Origin: DATDDB01 sp036524005
GTDB lineage: Bacteria; Pseudomonadota; Gammaproteobacteria; Burkholderiales; Gallionellaceae
Assembly: GCA_036524005.1 (NCBI GenBank)
Contig: DATDDB010000094.1
Span: 1-64,000 of the forward strand
Direction of reading: 5' to 3'
Length of the DNA: 64,000 bases
Part shown: piece after piece, positions 16,303 to 27,564 of the stretch
How positions within the stretch are numbered: the first letter of the stretch is position 1
Layout: each line of letters opens with the position of its first letter
Notes under the pieces: model-generated
Told to the model about the DNA's origin: nothing
The model's database searches: none
Seen by the model: the letters and a program-made list of their open reading frames with translations, nothing else
Position numbers and translations under genes: made by a program

Positions 16303-17463
16303 ATGGCTTACGATGTCCTGATCATAGGCGGGGGGTTAGTGGGCGCTAGCTTGGCGGCAGCCCTCAAGCCCAGCGGGCTTTCGGTTGCGCTGGTGGAATC
16401 CCAGCCCAATTCCCTGAACCACCAGGGCTGGGACAGCCGCATCTACGCCATCAGCCCCGGCAGCGCCGCCTTTCTCGCGCAAAGCGGAGCCTGGCAGCGG
16501 CTGGACATGAAACGCGTGCAGAAAGTGGAGCAAATGCGCGTATTCGGCGACGACCTGGGCGCGGAGCTGGATTTTTCCGCCTACCAGCTGGGCGCGCCGG
16601 AGCTGGCTTTCATCCTGGAAGGCCGCTTGCTGCAGCAGGCGCTGTGGCAGGGGCTGGAACAGCAGGACAACCTCACCTTGTTTCACCCCGCGCGCTGCTC
16701 CGGCCTCACCCTGCATGAAGACTCCGCCATCCTGAAACTGGAGGATGGCCGCGAAATCCAGGCCAGGCTTGCCGTGGGCGCAGACGGGCGCGATTCCTGG
16801 GTGCGCCAGCAGGCGGGCATCATCGAGCCGCCCACGCTCTACCAGCAGCATGGCGTGGTGGCGAATTTCAGCGCCGAAAAACCGCATCGCGGCACGGCGT
16901 TCCAGTGGTTCCAGCCGGACGGCATACTCGCCCTGCTGCCGCTCCCCAACAACATGGTGTCCATGGTGTGGTCGGTCAGCCCGGAAAAATCCGCCACCCT
17001 GCTTGATCTGGCGCACGAGGAACTCTGTGCGCAGGTCGCCGCCGCAGCGCAGCATACCCTGGGAAACCTGGAGCTGGTCACGCCGCCCGCCGCCTTCCCC
17101 TTGCGCCTGCTGCACCTGCCGCACATCGCCATGCCGCGCCTGGCGCTGGTGGGCGATGCCGCGCACAATGTGCACCCGCTCGCAGGACAAGGGGTCAATC
17201 TCGGCTTCCGCGACGCGCGCCAGCTGGCGCAGGTGCTGCTGGCCCGCGGGCCGCAGCAGGATTGCGGCGAGATTCACCTGCTGCGCCGCTATGAGCGCGC
17301 GCGCCAGGAAGACATCGTGTCCATGCAACTCACCACGGATATGCTGAAAAAGCTGTTCAACAACGACAACCCCCTCTTGCGCTCCCTGCGCAATCTGGGA
17401 TTAAATGCCACCAACCGCCTCGCGCCGCTGAAAAAAATGCTGGCGCGGCATGCCCTCCACTAA
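16303..17463 (+). CDS. UbiH/UbiF/COQ6 family FAD-dependent ubiquinone hydroxylase
   Basis: 386 residues from the ATG at 16303. Class A flavin monooxygenase motifs are all visible: N-terminal dinucleotide fold LIIGGGLVGASLAAAL, mid DGRDSWVRQQ and C-terminal GDAAHNVHPLAGQGVNLGFRD. It hydroxylates the ring of a ubiquinone precursor. Beta-proteobacteria combine UbiH, UbiF, UbiL and UbiM differently, and I cannot tell from this sequence which ring carbon it acts on. dsbC starts 19 bases after its stop, an arrangement seen in related genomes. Confidence 0.9.
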   Translation: MAYDVLIIGGGLVGASLAAALKPSGLSVALVESQPNSLNHQGWDSRIYAISPGSAAFLAQSGAWQRLDMKRVQKVEQMRVFGDDLGAELDFSAYQLGAPELAFILEGRLLQQALWQGLEQQDNLTLFHPARCSGLTLHEDSAILKLEDGREIQARLAVGADGRDSWVRQQAGIIEPPTLYQQHGVVANFSAEKPHRGTAFQWFQPDGILALLPLPNNMVSMVWSVSPEKSATLLDLAHEELCAQVAAAAQHTLGNLELVTPPAAFPLRLLHLPHIAMPRLALVGDAAHNVHPLAGQGVNLGFRDARQLAQVLLARGPQQDCGEIHLLRRYERARQEDIVSMQLTTDMLKKLFNNDNPLLRSLRNLGLNATNRLAPLKKMLARHALH

Positions 17464-17482
17464 CTCAATATCCCGTAATCCC

Positions 17483-18196
17483 ATGCTTAAATATCTATTG
17501 CCCCTGCTGCTCGCCGTCTCCTGCGCCGCCTATGCCGATGAGGCTGCCGTCCGCGAACGCCTGCAGAAGAACCATCCGCAACTCGGCCAGGTCAACCAGG
17601 TAAACAAGTCGCCCATCGCCGGCCTGTATGAAGTGGTCACGCCGAACCAATTGTTCTATACCGACGAGGAAGGCAACTACCTGATCAATGGCGCGATCTG
17701 GGATTTGCGCACCATGCGCAACATCACCGAAGAACGCGAGCGCAAGATTTTCGCCGTCGATTACAAGAAGCTGCCCTTTGATATTGCGTTCAAGGAAGTG
17801 AAGGGCAATGGCAAGCGCCAGATGGTGATCTTCACCGACCCCAATTGCGGCTATTGCAAGAAGCTGGAGGGCGAACTGCAGGGCATCAGCAACGTGACGA
17901 TCTACCGCCTGATGTACCCGATTTTCGAGGGCTCGGACGTGAAGGTGCGCAACGTGTGGTGTAGCAAGGACCGGACCAAGACCTGGACCGACATGCTGCT
18001 CAACGGCGTCATCGCCCCCGCCGCCACCGACCCCAAGTGCACTTACCCAATCGCCAAGGCCATGGATTCGGGCCAGAATCTGCATATCAACGGCACCCCG
18101 GCCATGATCTTCTCCGACGGCACGCTGGTTCCCGGCGCGCTTCCCGCCAACGAAATCGAAAAGCTGCTGAACGAAGCCGCCACCCCGCAGAAATAG
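17483..18196 (+). CDS. dsbC: Thiol:disulfide interchange protein DsbC
   Basis: 237 residues from the ATG at 17483, which gives a clean signal peptide (MLKYLLPLLLAVSCAAYA, then DEA). A DsbC/G N-terminal dimerisation domain is followed by a thioredoxin fold with active site CGYC in FTDPNCGYCKKLEGEL. A second Cys pair is also visible (NVWCSKDRT and PKCTYP), and GTPAMIF contains the cis-proline. It isomerises wrong disulfides in the periplasm. A strong terminator follows directly. Confidence 0.94.
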   Translation: MLKYLLPLLLAVSCAAYADEAAVRERLQKNHPQLGQVNQVNKSPIAGLYEVVTPNQLFYTDEEGNYLINGAIWDLRTMRNITEERERKIFAVDYKKLPFDIAFKEVKGNGKRQMVIFTDPNCGYCKKLEGELQGISNVTIYRLMYPIFEGSDVKVRNVWCSKDRTKTWTDMLLNGVIAPAATDPKCTYPIAKAMDSGQNLHINGTPAMIFSDGTLVPGALPANEIEKLLNEAATPQK

Positions 18197-18202
18197 GCGG
18201 TC

Positions 18203-18234
18203 GCGGCAGGCTTTGCTAGCCTGCCGCCTTTCTT
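18203..18234 (+). terminator. Rho-independent terminator after dsbC
   Basis: GCGGCAGGCT (18203-18212) pairs perfectly with AGCCTGCCGC (18218-18227) around TTGCT and is followed by CTTTCTT. It sits 6 bases after the dsbC stop. Confidence 0.85.
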
Positions 18235-18261
18235 GACACCCCCGCCCGCCTCATTGATACT
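18233..18261 (+). promoter_or_regulatory. Candidate sigma70 promoter for the CBS/CorC gene
   Basis: TTGACA (18233-18238), a 17-base spacer, then GATACT (18256-18261). It begins inside the tail of the dsbC terminator and lies 70 bases before the coding start. The -35 is consensus; the -10 is weaker. Confidence 0.5.
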
Positions 18262-18330
18262 TCTCTTATCTATTTAATCAGGTAACCACCGGTTGGCCCT
18301 GCGGGCTTAGCCGGTTGTTTCACGCACATT

Positions 18331-19617
18331 TTGGATCAATTATCGTTAGGCGCACTGTTCGCCATCTTGCTCGTATCGCTGGTCCTCTCCGGGTTTTTCT
18401 CGGCATCGGAAACCAGCATGATGGCGCTGAACCGCTACCGCCTGAACCACCTGGTGCGCAAGGGCAACAAGAGCGCAAAGCTCACCGCCAAGCTGCTGGC
18501 GCACACCGACCGGCTGCTGGGTTCCATCCTGTTCGGCAACACCCTGCTCAACGTGGCATCCGCGACACTGGCCGAAATCATCGTGCTGCGCATGTTTGGC
18601 CACGACAACAGCACCGCCCTGCTGCTCGGCACGCTGACGATCACTTTTGCTTTGCTGGTTTTCAGCGAAATCATGCCCAAGGTGATCGCTTCCAGCCAGC
18701 CGGAACGCGTTGCCCTGTTCTCCAGCTATCCGCTGGCCGTGCTGATTCGCCTGTTTTTCCCGGTGGTGGCCATCGCCACTACGATCGTGCAGTACGTGCT
18801 GTGGCTGTTCCGCATCCAGGTGCAGACCGACCAAAGCAAGCAAAAGATGAACCTGGAAGAGTTGCGCATGCTGGTGCTGGAATCGGAACAATTCCTGCCG
18901 CACAAGCATCAGGGCATGCTGCTCAACCTGGTGGACATCGGGCGCATCGCCGTGAACGACGTGATGGTGCCGCGCAACCAGATCGAGGCGATCGACCTGG
19001 AATCGGAACCCGAGGTGGTGCGCGAACAGATCGCCACCGCCCACCACACCCTGCTTCCGGTCTATCAGGGTTCGCTCGACCACATCGTCGGCATCCTGCA
19101 TGTGCGCCGCGCCTTGTCGCTGATGCAGGAGGATACTTTCCAGGTTGAGGAGCTGCGCAAGCTGCTGCACGACCCCTATTTCATTCCCTCCGACACTGCG
19201 CTGCTTTCCCAGCTGCAGCACTTCCAGGAACGCCACTTCCGGCTCGGCCTGGTGGTGGACGAATATGGCGAGCTGCTGGGGCTGGTGACGCTTGAGAACA
19301 TTCTGGAGGAAATCGTCGGCGATTTCACCACCCAGTCGCCTTCACAGACCGGCAAATTCCTGCGCCAGCCGGACGGCAGCGTGCTGGTGGAAGGCAGCAC
19401 GCCGCTGCGCGACCTGAATCGCAAGCTGGGCATGCGCCTGCCGCTGGATGGCGCAAAGACCCTGAACGGCCTGATACTCGAACAGCTGCAGGACATGCCC
19501 GAGGCCGGCGTCAGCCTGAAGGTCGCCGACTACCCGGTCGAAATCGTGCAAACGCATGGACGCGTGGTGAAAGTCGCCAAAATCTTCCCGGCCGTGCGCG
19601 CCAAGCATCCGCAGTAA
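18331..19617 (+). CDS. CNNM/CorC (HlyC/CorC, DUF21-CBS) membrane protein
   Basis: A 428-residue protein. The DUF21 membrane domain holds SGFFSASETSMMALNRYRLNHL and FSEIMPKVIA with 3-4 helices. Two CBS domains follow (VMVPRNQIEAIDLES... and the VDEYGELLGLVTLENILEEIVGD block), then a CorC_HlyC C-terminal domain (QPDGSVLVEGSTPLRDLN). Members of the family are linked to Mg/Co efflux (YfjD/CorB-like); direct transport is inferred. It starts with TTG at 18331, which is uncertain. It has its own candidate promoter, so it is separate from dsbC. Confidence 0.9.
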   Translation: MDQLSLGALFAILLVSLVLSGFFSASETSMMALNRYRLNHLVRKGNKSAKLTAKLLAHTDRLLGSILFGNTLLNVASATLAEIIVLRMFGHDNSTALLLGTLTITFALLVFSEIMPKVIASSQPERVALFSSYPLAVLIRLFFPVVAIATTIVQYVLWLFRIQVQTDQSKQKMNLEELRMLVLESEQFLPHKHQGMLLNLVDIGRIAVNDVMVPRNQIEAIDLESEPEVVREQIATAHHTLLPVYQGSLDHIVGILHVRRALSLMQEDTFQVEELRKLLHDPYFIPSDTALLSQLQHFQERHFRLGLVVDEYGELLGLVTLENILEEIVGDFTTQSPSQTGKFLRQPDGSVLVEGSTPLRDLNRKLGMRLPLDGAKTLNGLILEQLQDMPEAGVSLKVADYPVEIVQTHGRVVKVAKIFPAVRAKHPQ

Positions 19618-19676
19618 CCTCCCCATCCAGCCCGTTTGCCCCGGTAATACCAGCCTGAAGCACGCAATTTTGCCGG

Positions 19677-19705
19677 TTGTCATGCCCTGCCCGGTATAGT
19701 ATAAA
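19677..19705 (+). promoter_or_regulatory. Sigma70-like promoter for the lipoprotein gene
   Basis: TTGTCA (19677-19682), 17 bases, TATAAA (19700-19705), 44 bases before the ATG at 19750. Good match in both boxes and spacing. Confidence 0.65.
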
Positions 19706-19749
19706 TATCCGGGGCTGGTCGCAGCGTCCACAACACATCAGGGGGCATC

Positions 19750-20211
19750 ATGTATCTTTTTGGAAAACGCTTTAACGCCAATGTAATGCGCTTGTTCATT
19801 CTTGTGCTGCTGCTCAACCTGGCAGCTTGCGGCACCATCATGCACCCTGAGCGCAAGGGTCAGGCCCCGGGTAATCTTGACGTGGGCGTTGTCATTCTCG
19901 ACGGTATCGGGTTGCTGTTCTTCATCATCCCGGGCGTGATTGCCTATGCCGTGGACTTCAGCAATAACACCATCTACCTGCCGCACGGCCGTCATTCGTC
20001 GCGCCTGGACTCATCGCACCAGTACATACAAATCCACATTGACGGGAAAATGGACCAGGCCGCCATCGAGAATGCGATTCGTGCCGAAACCGGGATGGCT
20101 GTGGATCTTCGCCAATCCGGTGTGGAAGCGGTTAAGCTGGACTCCGCATCCGAGCTCGATGCCCGCTTCGCCGCGTTCGAAGCCGGCCAGCGTATAGCGC
20201 TGGCGCAGTAA
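19750..20211 (+). CDS. Small predicted lipoprotein of unknown function
   Basis: 153 residues. The N-terminus has a lipoprotein signal with lipobox LAAC (cleavage before the Cys of CGTIMHPERKGQ). A hydrophobic stretch (DVGVVILDGIGLLFFIIPG) follows and is likely a membrane helix, then FSNNTIYLPHGR and a soluble C-terminal half. The layout CGT...PERKGQ...LDGIGLLFFIIPGVIAYAVDF recalls small proteobacterial lipoproteins, but I cannot assign a role. It has its own promoter and a good GGGGG ribosome site. No neighbour suggests a pathway. Confidence 0.75.
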   Translation: MYLFGKRFNANVMRLFILVLLLNLAACGTIMHPERKGQAPGNLDVGVVILDGIGLLFFIIPGVIAYAVDFSNNTIYLPHGRHSSRLDSSHQYIQIHIDGKMDQAAIENAIRAETGMAVDLRQSGVEAVKLDSASELDARFAAFEAGQRIALAQ

Positions 20212-20223
20212 TGCGCTTCATTT

Positions 20224-20262
20224 TGCAGGGCGGACCATGGCCTTAGCCATCACCGCCCTGCA
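20224..20262. repeat. Strong hairpin between convergent lipoprotein and argJ genes
   Basis: TGCAGGGCGG (20224-20233) pairs with CCGCCCTGCA (20253-20262), and ATGGC/GCCAT pair inside. It sits between two convergent stops and could end transcription on both strands, though neither side has a proper T-run. Confidence 0.55.
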
Positions 20263-20297
20263 GGCTTTGAAACTCACGCTCTGGAAGGATACGCCGC

Positions 20298-21515
20298 TCA
20301 GCTGCGATAGCTGGCGTTGATTTTCACGTAATCGTAGGAAAAGTCGCAGGTCCAGACCGTGGCGCTTGCATTGCCACGCCCCAGCACCACGCGCACGGTA
20401 ATGTCCTCCTGCTGCATCACGCGCTGCCCCTCTTCCTCGCGGTAGCTGGCGGCGCGCCCGCCGTTTTCCGCAACCAGCACGTTGTCCAGGTAGAGCTTGA
20501 GGCGCTGCACGTCGAGGTCAGGCACACCGGCATAGCCGATGGCTGCGAGGATGCGTCCCAGGTTGGGGTCAGAGGCGAAGAAAGCGGTCTTGACCAGCGG
20601 CGAGTGCGCCACGGCATAGGCGATCTGCTTGCATTCACCGGCATCTCGCCCGCCTTCCACCCTGATGGTCATGAACTTGGTCGCGCCTTCGCCGTCACGC
20701 ACGATGGCCTGCGCCAGCAGGGTGGCCACTTCGGTGACGGCGGCCTGCATCTGCGCCAGGTTGGCTTCGCCGATGGACACGCCGCTTCGGCCTGTGGCAA
20801 TCAGCATCAGCGCGTCGTTGGTGGAAGTGTCGCCATCCACCGTGATGCAGTTGAACGAGGCATCCGCGGCCTGCTTCACCATCTGCTGCAGCAAGGGCTG
20901 TGCAATCGCCGCATCGGTGGCGATGTAGCCCAGCATGGTGGCCATGTTGGGATGGATCATGCCGGAACCCTTGGCGATGCCGGTGACGGTGACAGTCTTG
21001 CCGCCCAGGCTGACCCGGCGCGACACGGCCTTGGCCACGATGTCCGTGGTCATGATGGCATGCGCCGCATCGAACCAATTGTCTGCCTTCAAGCCGGTGA
21101 TGGCCTGCGGCAATCTGGCGATGATTTTTTCCACCGGCAGCGGCTCCATGATGACGCCGGTGGAATACGGCAGCACCTGTTCGGGCGCGCAACCCAGCAC
21201 CGTCGCCACTGCGGCGCAGGTGGCGCGCGCGGCAGCCATGCCCTGCTCCCCCGTGCCGGCATTGGCATTGCCGGTGTTCACCACCAGCGCGCGGATCGGA
21301 CGGTTCGATGCGAGGTGCGCCTTGGCCAGCGTGACCGGTGCAGCGCAAAAGCGGTTCAGGGTGAAGACGCCGGCAACGGTGGCGCCTTCGTCCAGCTTGA
21401 TGACCAGCACATCCTTGCGGTTGGCGCGCTTGATTCCTGCTTCTGCCGTGCCCAGTTCTACGCCCGGCACGGGCAGCAGCTCGCCCGCGACGGGCGCAGA
21501 CAGCTTGACCGGCAT
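20298..21515 (-). CDS. argJ: Bifunctional ornithine acetyltransferase / N-acetylglutamate synthase
   Basis: A 405-residue protein of the ArgJ Ntn-hydrolase type. The autocleavage site is visible as MATMLGYIATDA; the Thr becomes the new N-terminal nucleophile. Also seen are ALVVNTGNANAGTGEQG, LPYSTGVIMEPLP and CITVDGDTSTND. It recycles the acetyl group between acetylornithine and glutamate in arginine synthesis. It starts 2 bases after the stop of the cNMP-binding gene, so the two are probably co-transcribed. Confidence 0.96.
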   Translation of the reverse strand: MPVKLSAPVAGELLPVPGVELGTAEAGIKRANRKDVLVIKLDEGATVAGVFTLNRFCAAPVTLAKAHLASNRPIRALVVNTGNANAGTGEQGMAAARATCAAVATVLGCAPEQVLPYSTGVIMEPLPVEKIIARLPQAITGLKADNWFDAAHAIMTTDIVAKAVSRRVSLGGKTVTVTGIAKGSGMIHPNMATMLGYIATDAAIAQPLLQQMVKQAADASFNCITVDGDTSTNDALMLIATGRSGVSIGEANLAQMQAAVTEVATLLAQAIVRDGEGATKFMTIRVEGGRDAGECKQIAYAVAHSPLVKTAFFASDPNLGRILAAIGYAGVPDLDVQRLKLYLDNVLVAENGGRAASYREEEGQRVMQQEDITVRVVLGRGNASATVWTCDFSYDYVKINASYRS

Positions 21516-21517
21516 GC

Positions 21518-22027
21518 TCAGTACCTGCCCTGGATGCGGTACAGGTAGTTGGCCATTTCCACCGATTGCATGTTCATGCGGCGCACGATGCCGTGCACAT
21601 GGCGCACGATGCCGCGCATCACGTAGTAGACGATGGCGGGCTGCGAGTTGAGCAGGGCCTCGAAACGGGCGCGATCCAGCAGCAGCAGCTTGCTGTCGGC
21701 CTTGGCCACCACATTGGCGCTGACTTGCGCCACATTGCCCCCGACAAAGCCGATGATGCCCGCCAGGTCGCCCTGCTTGAGCAGGTGCAGAGTGGCTTTT
21801 TCGCCGCCGGTCGTGGCCACGGCTTCCACTTCACCGCTGCCCAGGATCAGCAGGGTGTCGCGCAATTCGTTCTGGTTGCTGTCGCCCCCCTGCTGCACGA
21901 TGGTCTCGCCCGCCTTGTACTCGCGCACCGTGATGATGCGCGCCAATGCCTCGATCTCGGCATCGCGCAATTCTTCCGCCAGGGTGGAATTGTGCAGGGT
22001 CTGCAAAATCAGGTCGTCGGTGGTCAT
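21518..22027 (-). CDS. Stand-alone cyclic nucleotide-binding domain protein
   Basis: 169 residues from the ATG at 22027, preceded by GGGAG. The Crp-like cupin fold is clear (ITVREYKAGETIVQQGGDSNQNE, LLILGSGEVEAVATTG, LKQGDLAGIIGFVGGNVAQVSANVVAKADSKLLLLDR), but no helix-turn-helix follows. The C-terminus is a helix (VYYVMRGIVRHVHGIVRRMN). It may sense a ligand and act by protein contact; the usual phosphate-binding Arg of the cNMP pocket is not obvious. It lies between secA and argJ. Confidence 0.82.
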   Translation of the reverse strand: MTTDDLILQTLHNSTLAEELRDAEIEALARIITVREYKAGETIVQQGGDSNQNELRDTLLILGSGEVEAVATTGGEKATLHLLKQGDLAGIIGFVGGNVAQVSANVVAKADSKLLLLDRARFEALLNSQPAIVYYVMRGIVRHVHGIVRRMNMQSVEMANYLYRIQGRY

Positions 22028-22070
22028 GTTGTTCTCCCGGAAAATAATAGCTGTCTCAAGCCCCAGGGCA

Positions 22071-24806
<2,736 letters not shown>

Positions 24807-24835
24807 TGCGTTTATCGAGTCTGGATGGGGGTTCT

Positions 24836-24869
24836 AAAAAAACAAAAGGGTGAGTTGGCACTCACCCTT
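24836..24869 (-). terminator. Rho-independent terminator after the M23 peptidase gene
   Basis: On the minus strand AAGGGTGAGT pairs perfectly with ACTCACCCTT (24869-24846) around four bases. It is followed by a T-rich run (the complement of 24836-24845). Confidence 0.88.
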
Positions 24870-24887
24870 GTGCAAGGCGTACATTCA

Positions 24888-25829
24888 TCAACTTGTTATA
24901 TCGTTTGTATCGTGTTCTTTCAGGAAGCGCGCCGGGTTTTGCGCCACGCCCTTGAAGCGCACCTCGAAATGCATGTGCGGGCCGGTGGCGCGCCCGGTGC
25001 TGCCGGAGAGCGAAATCTTTTCCCCGCGCTTCACCATCTGCCCCACCTTCACCAGCACCTTGGAATTGTGCGCATAACGGGTGATCACGCCGTTGCCGTG
25101 GTCGATCTCGACCAGGTTGCCGAATTGCGGATGCGGGCCGGCATATTGCACCACGCCGCCAGCCGAGGCAAAAACCGGCGTGCCCGTCGGCACCACGAAG
25201 TCCACGCCCTCATGCATGGCTTCCTTGCCGGTGAACGGATCGATGCGCCAGCCGAAATTGGACGAGTACCAGCTGCTCTTGACCGGGGACACCGAGGGAA
25301 TCAGCCAGGCATTGCTGCGATCCTGCATCAGCATGGTTTCCAGCGCCAGCAGCTTGTCGCTGCGGTCATCCATGGAAATGGACAGGCTGGACATCTGCTT
25401 GTTCATGGTCTGCAGCGAGATGTCGCGCTGCGGGGCGGGCAGGTAAGGACCGCCTTGTGCGGGCGGCTTGTCGAAGGCAAACTCGCCTGGCTTGATGCCG
25501 GAAACCTTGGCCAGGCGCACGCCCAGCGCATCCAGGCGCTGCATTTGCGCCTGCATCTGCCCCAGGCGGATGGCCATGGCGTCCAGGCTCTCGCGCATGT
25601 AGACTTGCTGCTTCTGCTGTTCTTCGGTCTGCGCGCTGGCAAGCCAGGCGCGCAAGCCATCGCTCAGCATGCCGCGATCGAGGCGCGCCAGGGGATATTG
25701 CACCGCAATGGCGGAGACAATCAGCGTTGCGAGCGCCATCAGGAATATCAGCGCCATATTGACGGCGCTCAGCCTGATGGTGCGAGTTTTTGCAAAACGG
25801 CTGGAAACCAGAATAATATCCATATCCAC
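24888..25829 (-). CDS. M23 family LytM-type peptidase, membrane anchored
   Basis: A 313-residue protein with one N-terminal transmembrane helix (about residues 24-45), a helical coiled region (QKQQVYMRESLDAMAIRLGQMQAQMQRLDAL), and a C-terminal LytM domain. The zinc motif is intact: HEGVDF (HxxxD) and HMHFEV (HxH), with YAHNS between them. Such proteins cut peptidoglycan cross-links or activate amidases during division. It is divergent from the dciA-like gene (18 bases between the starts) and ends at a terminator before secA, the common betaproteobacterial dciA/M23/secA neighbourhood. Confidence 0.92.
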   Translation of the reverse strand: MDMDIILVSSRFAKTRTIRLSAVNMALIFLMALATLIVSAIAVQYPLARLDRGMLSDGLRAWLASAQTEEQQKQQVYMRESLDAMAIRLGQMQAQMQRLDALGVRLAKVSGIKPGEFAFDKPPAQGGPYLPAPQRDISLQTMNKQMSSLSISMDDRSDKLLALETMLMQDRSNAWLIPSVSPVKSSWYSSNFGWRIDPFTGKEAMHEGVDFVVPTGTPVFASAGGVVQYAGPHPQFGNLVEIDHGNGVITRYAHNSKVLVKVGQMVKRGEKISLSGSTGRATGPHMHFEVRFKGVAQNPARFLKEHDTNDITS

Positions 25830-25847
25830 CTTCTATCAATAACTACT

Positions 25848-26261
25848 GTGCCACGCCTGAATTCATTCTTCACCGGTAACCCGGAACTGCGCGGATTAGC
25901 GCAAAAGGCCGGACAACTTGCCGCCCTGGAGCAGCTGTACCGGAAGGCCATCCCTCCGGCGCTGGCAGAGTACAGCCGCGTGATCGGATTTGAGCGGCAC
26001 ACCTTGGTGATCGGCGCCGACAATAACGCGATTGCCGCCAAACTGCGCCATCTGACCCCCCATGTCCTTAAAAAGGTACAGGAAAGCAGTGTAGAGGTTA
26101 CTGGAATTCTGATAAAGGTGCAAGTTAGCCAGCCGGCAAAACCCCCTGGCACGGGGGTACCTGGCTTGAGCCATGCCGGCCGCCAGCAGCTAACCGACCT
26201 TGCTGCGAACCTTCATGATTCTCCGTTAAAACGCGCGCTATTGCGTTTAATTAAGCGTTAA
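25848..26261 (+). CDS. DUF721 / DciA-like protein
   Basis: About 137 residues from a GTG at 25848 (start inferred; the frame stays open far upstream as a shadow of secA). The core (LEQLYRKAIPPALAEYSRVIGFERHTLVIGADNNAIAAKLRHLTPHVLK) fits the KH-like DUF721 fold. DciA loads or operates the DnaB helicase in bacteria without DnaC. The protein is short and lacks a long tail, as in many beta-proteobacteria. It is convergent with a 66-codon membrane gene, the ends overlapping by 4 bases. Confidence 0.75.
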   Translation: MPRLNSFFTGNPELRGLAQKAGQLAALEQLYRKAIPPALAEYSRVIGFERHTLVIGADNNAIAAKLRHLTPHVLKKVQESSVEVTGILIKVQVSQPAKPPGTGVPGLSHAGRQQLTDLAANLHDSPLKRALLRLIKR

Positions 26262-26458
26262 ACCAGAATCCCCCAGCCGACCAGCACCTCTCGTTCGAGC
26301 AGGTATAATGCCCCTAGAATCAGTAGCACAAACACCACAAAACGCACAATTTGCCTGGTATAGCGCAAATAGCGATTGTCGTTTGTGAGCACATACAAAC
26401 CAAACGACATCACCAGTGCGATCGCAGTCAGGATCAATATCAGGCGTAACAGGATCAT
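26258..26458 (-). CDS. Small two-helix membrane protein
   Basis: 66 residues, MILLRLILILTAIALVMSFG then a polar NDNRYLRYTRQ loop and VVFVLLILGALYLLE. It has two transmembrane helices and no recognisable catalytic residue. Its placement beside lpxC and the dciA-like gene, and its clean hydrophobic pattern, argue for a real gene. Function unknown. Confidence 0.65.
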   Translation of the reverse strand: MILLRLILILTAIALVMSFGLYVLTNDNRYLRYTRQIVRFVVFVLLILGALYLLEREVLVGWGILV

Positions 26459-26525
26459 GGCATCACCCCGGGTGTAAGACTGCCCCTAGTCCAGCCAAAC
26501 AAAAACAGCTTATTGATTCAATGCG

Positions 26526-27437
26526 TTAAGCAGACTGCAATTGCAGGCGCAGGAAGGCAGGCGCTTCCTCGGGCTTGCCAAAGGTAACGAATTCCCATGC
26601 GTCTTCATCTTCAAGCAGGGCGCGCACCAGCGCATTGTTGAGCGCGTGGCCGGACTTGTGGCCCGAGAATGCGCCTATCAGGGGGTGTCCGAGCAGGTAG
26701 AGGTCGCCGATGGCATCCAGTACCTTGTGCTTGACGAACTCATCCTCGAAGCGCAGGCCATCCGGGTTGATCACACGGTATTCGTCCATCACGATGGAGT
26801 TGTCCAGATTGCCGCCCAGCGCCCGTCCCTGGGAACGCATGGCCTCGACTTCGTGCATGAAGCCGAAGGTGCGCGCGCGGCTGATGTCGCGTATATAGGA
26901 GTGTTCGCCCAGGTCCACCGTCACCTTTTGCGGCGTGTTGGCGATCACGGGATGAGGAAACTTGATGGTGAAATCCAGCTTGTAGCCGTTATACGGGTCA
27001 AAGCGCACCCACTTGTCGCCGTCCTTGACCTCTATCGATTTCTTGACGCGGATGAATTTTTTCGCCGCGGGCTGTTCTTCAATCCCGGCGGATTGCAGCA
27101 GGAAGATGAAGGTTCCTGCGCTTCCGTCCATGATGGGCACTTCGGCGCTGGTCATGTCCACATAGGCATTGTCTATGCCCAGGCCGGCAAAGGCCGACAT
27201 CAGGTGCTCGATGGTGGCCACACGGCCGCCGTTGCCTTCCAGGCAGGTGGACAGGCGCGTGTCGTGCACCGCATGCGCTTCGGCGGGGATTTCCGCCACG
27301 GGAGACAAGTCCACCCGGCGAAAAATGATGCCGCTATTGACCGGCGCCGGGCGCATCGCCAGGCTGACCTTCTCCCCGGAATGCAAACCAACCCCGATTG
27401 CCTGCACCGGCTTTTTCAGTGTGCGCTGCCTTACCAT
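26526..27437 (-). CDS. lpxC: UDP-3-O-acyl-N-acetylglucosamine deacetylase
   Basis: 303 residues from the ATG at 27437 (MVRQRTLKKPVQAIGVGLHSG, aligned with enteric LpxC); a GTG at 27449 would add four. Zinc ligands are visible in TIEHLMSAFAG and in the KHKVLDAIGDLYLLG segment (His and Asp); HPLIGAFSGHKSGH carries the catalytic His. It performs the first committed step of lipid A synthesis, which marks a Gram-negative outer membrane. It is the last gene of the dcw cluster. Confidence 0.97.
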   Translation of the reverse strand: MVRQRTLKKPVQAIGVGLHSGEKVSLAMRPAPVNSGIIFRRVDLSPVAEIPAEAHAVHDTRLSTCLEGNGGRVATIEHLMSAFAGLGIDNAYVDMTSAEVPIMDGSAGTFIFLLQSAGIEEQPAAKKFIRVKKSIEVKDGDKWVRFDPYNGYKLDFTIKFPHPVIANTPQKVTVDLGEHSYIRDISRARTFGFMHEVEAMRSQGRALGGNLDNSIVMDEYRVINPDGLRFEDEFVKHKVLDAIGDLYLLGHPLIGAFSGHKSGHALNNALVRALLEDEDAWEFVTFGKPEEAPAFLRLQLQSA

Positions 27438-27545
27438 ACCATCCAACACAATGCTCTAAGTGAATCAAACCGCATTTTATCACGGCTGCCGCAACTGCCG
27501 GCAATGCCTATTTCCAAAAATACAACAATTTACCAACCACCAACT

Positions 27546-27563
27546 CCCCGCCCGCAGGCGGGG
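27546..27563 (-). terminator. G/C hairpin directly after ftsZ
   Basis: CCCCGCC/GGCGGGG with a four-base loop, ending 2 bases from the ftsZ stop. No T-run follows on the minus strand, so termination would be partial at best. Confidence 0.4.
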
Positions 27564-27564
27564 A

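Noticed and set aside
27450..27564. Separate small gene between lpxC and ftsZ
   Set aside because: No frame of useful length with a start and ribosome site.
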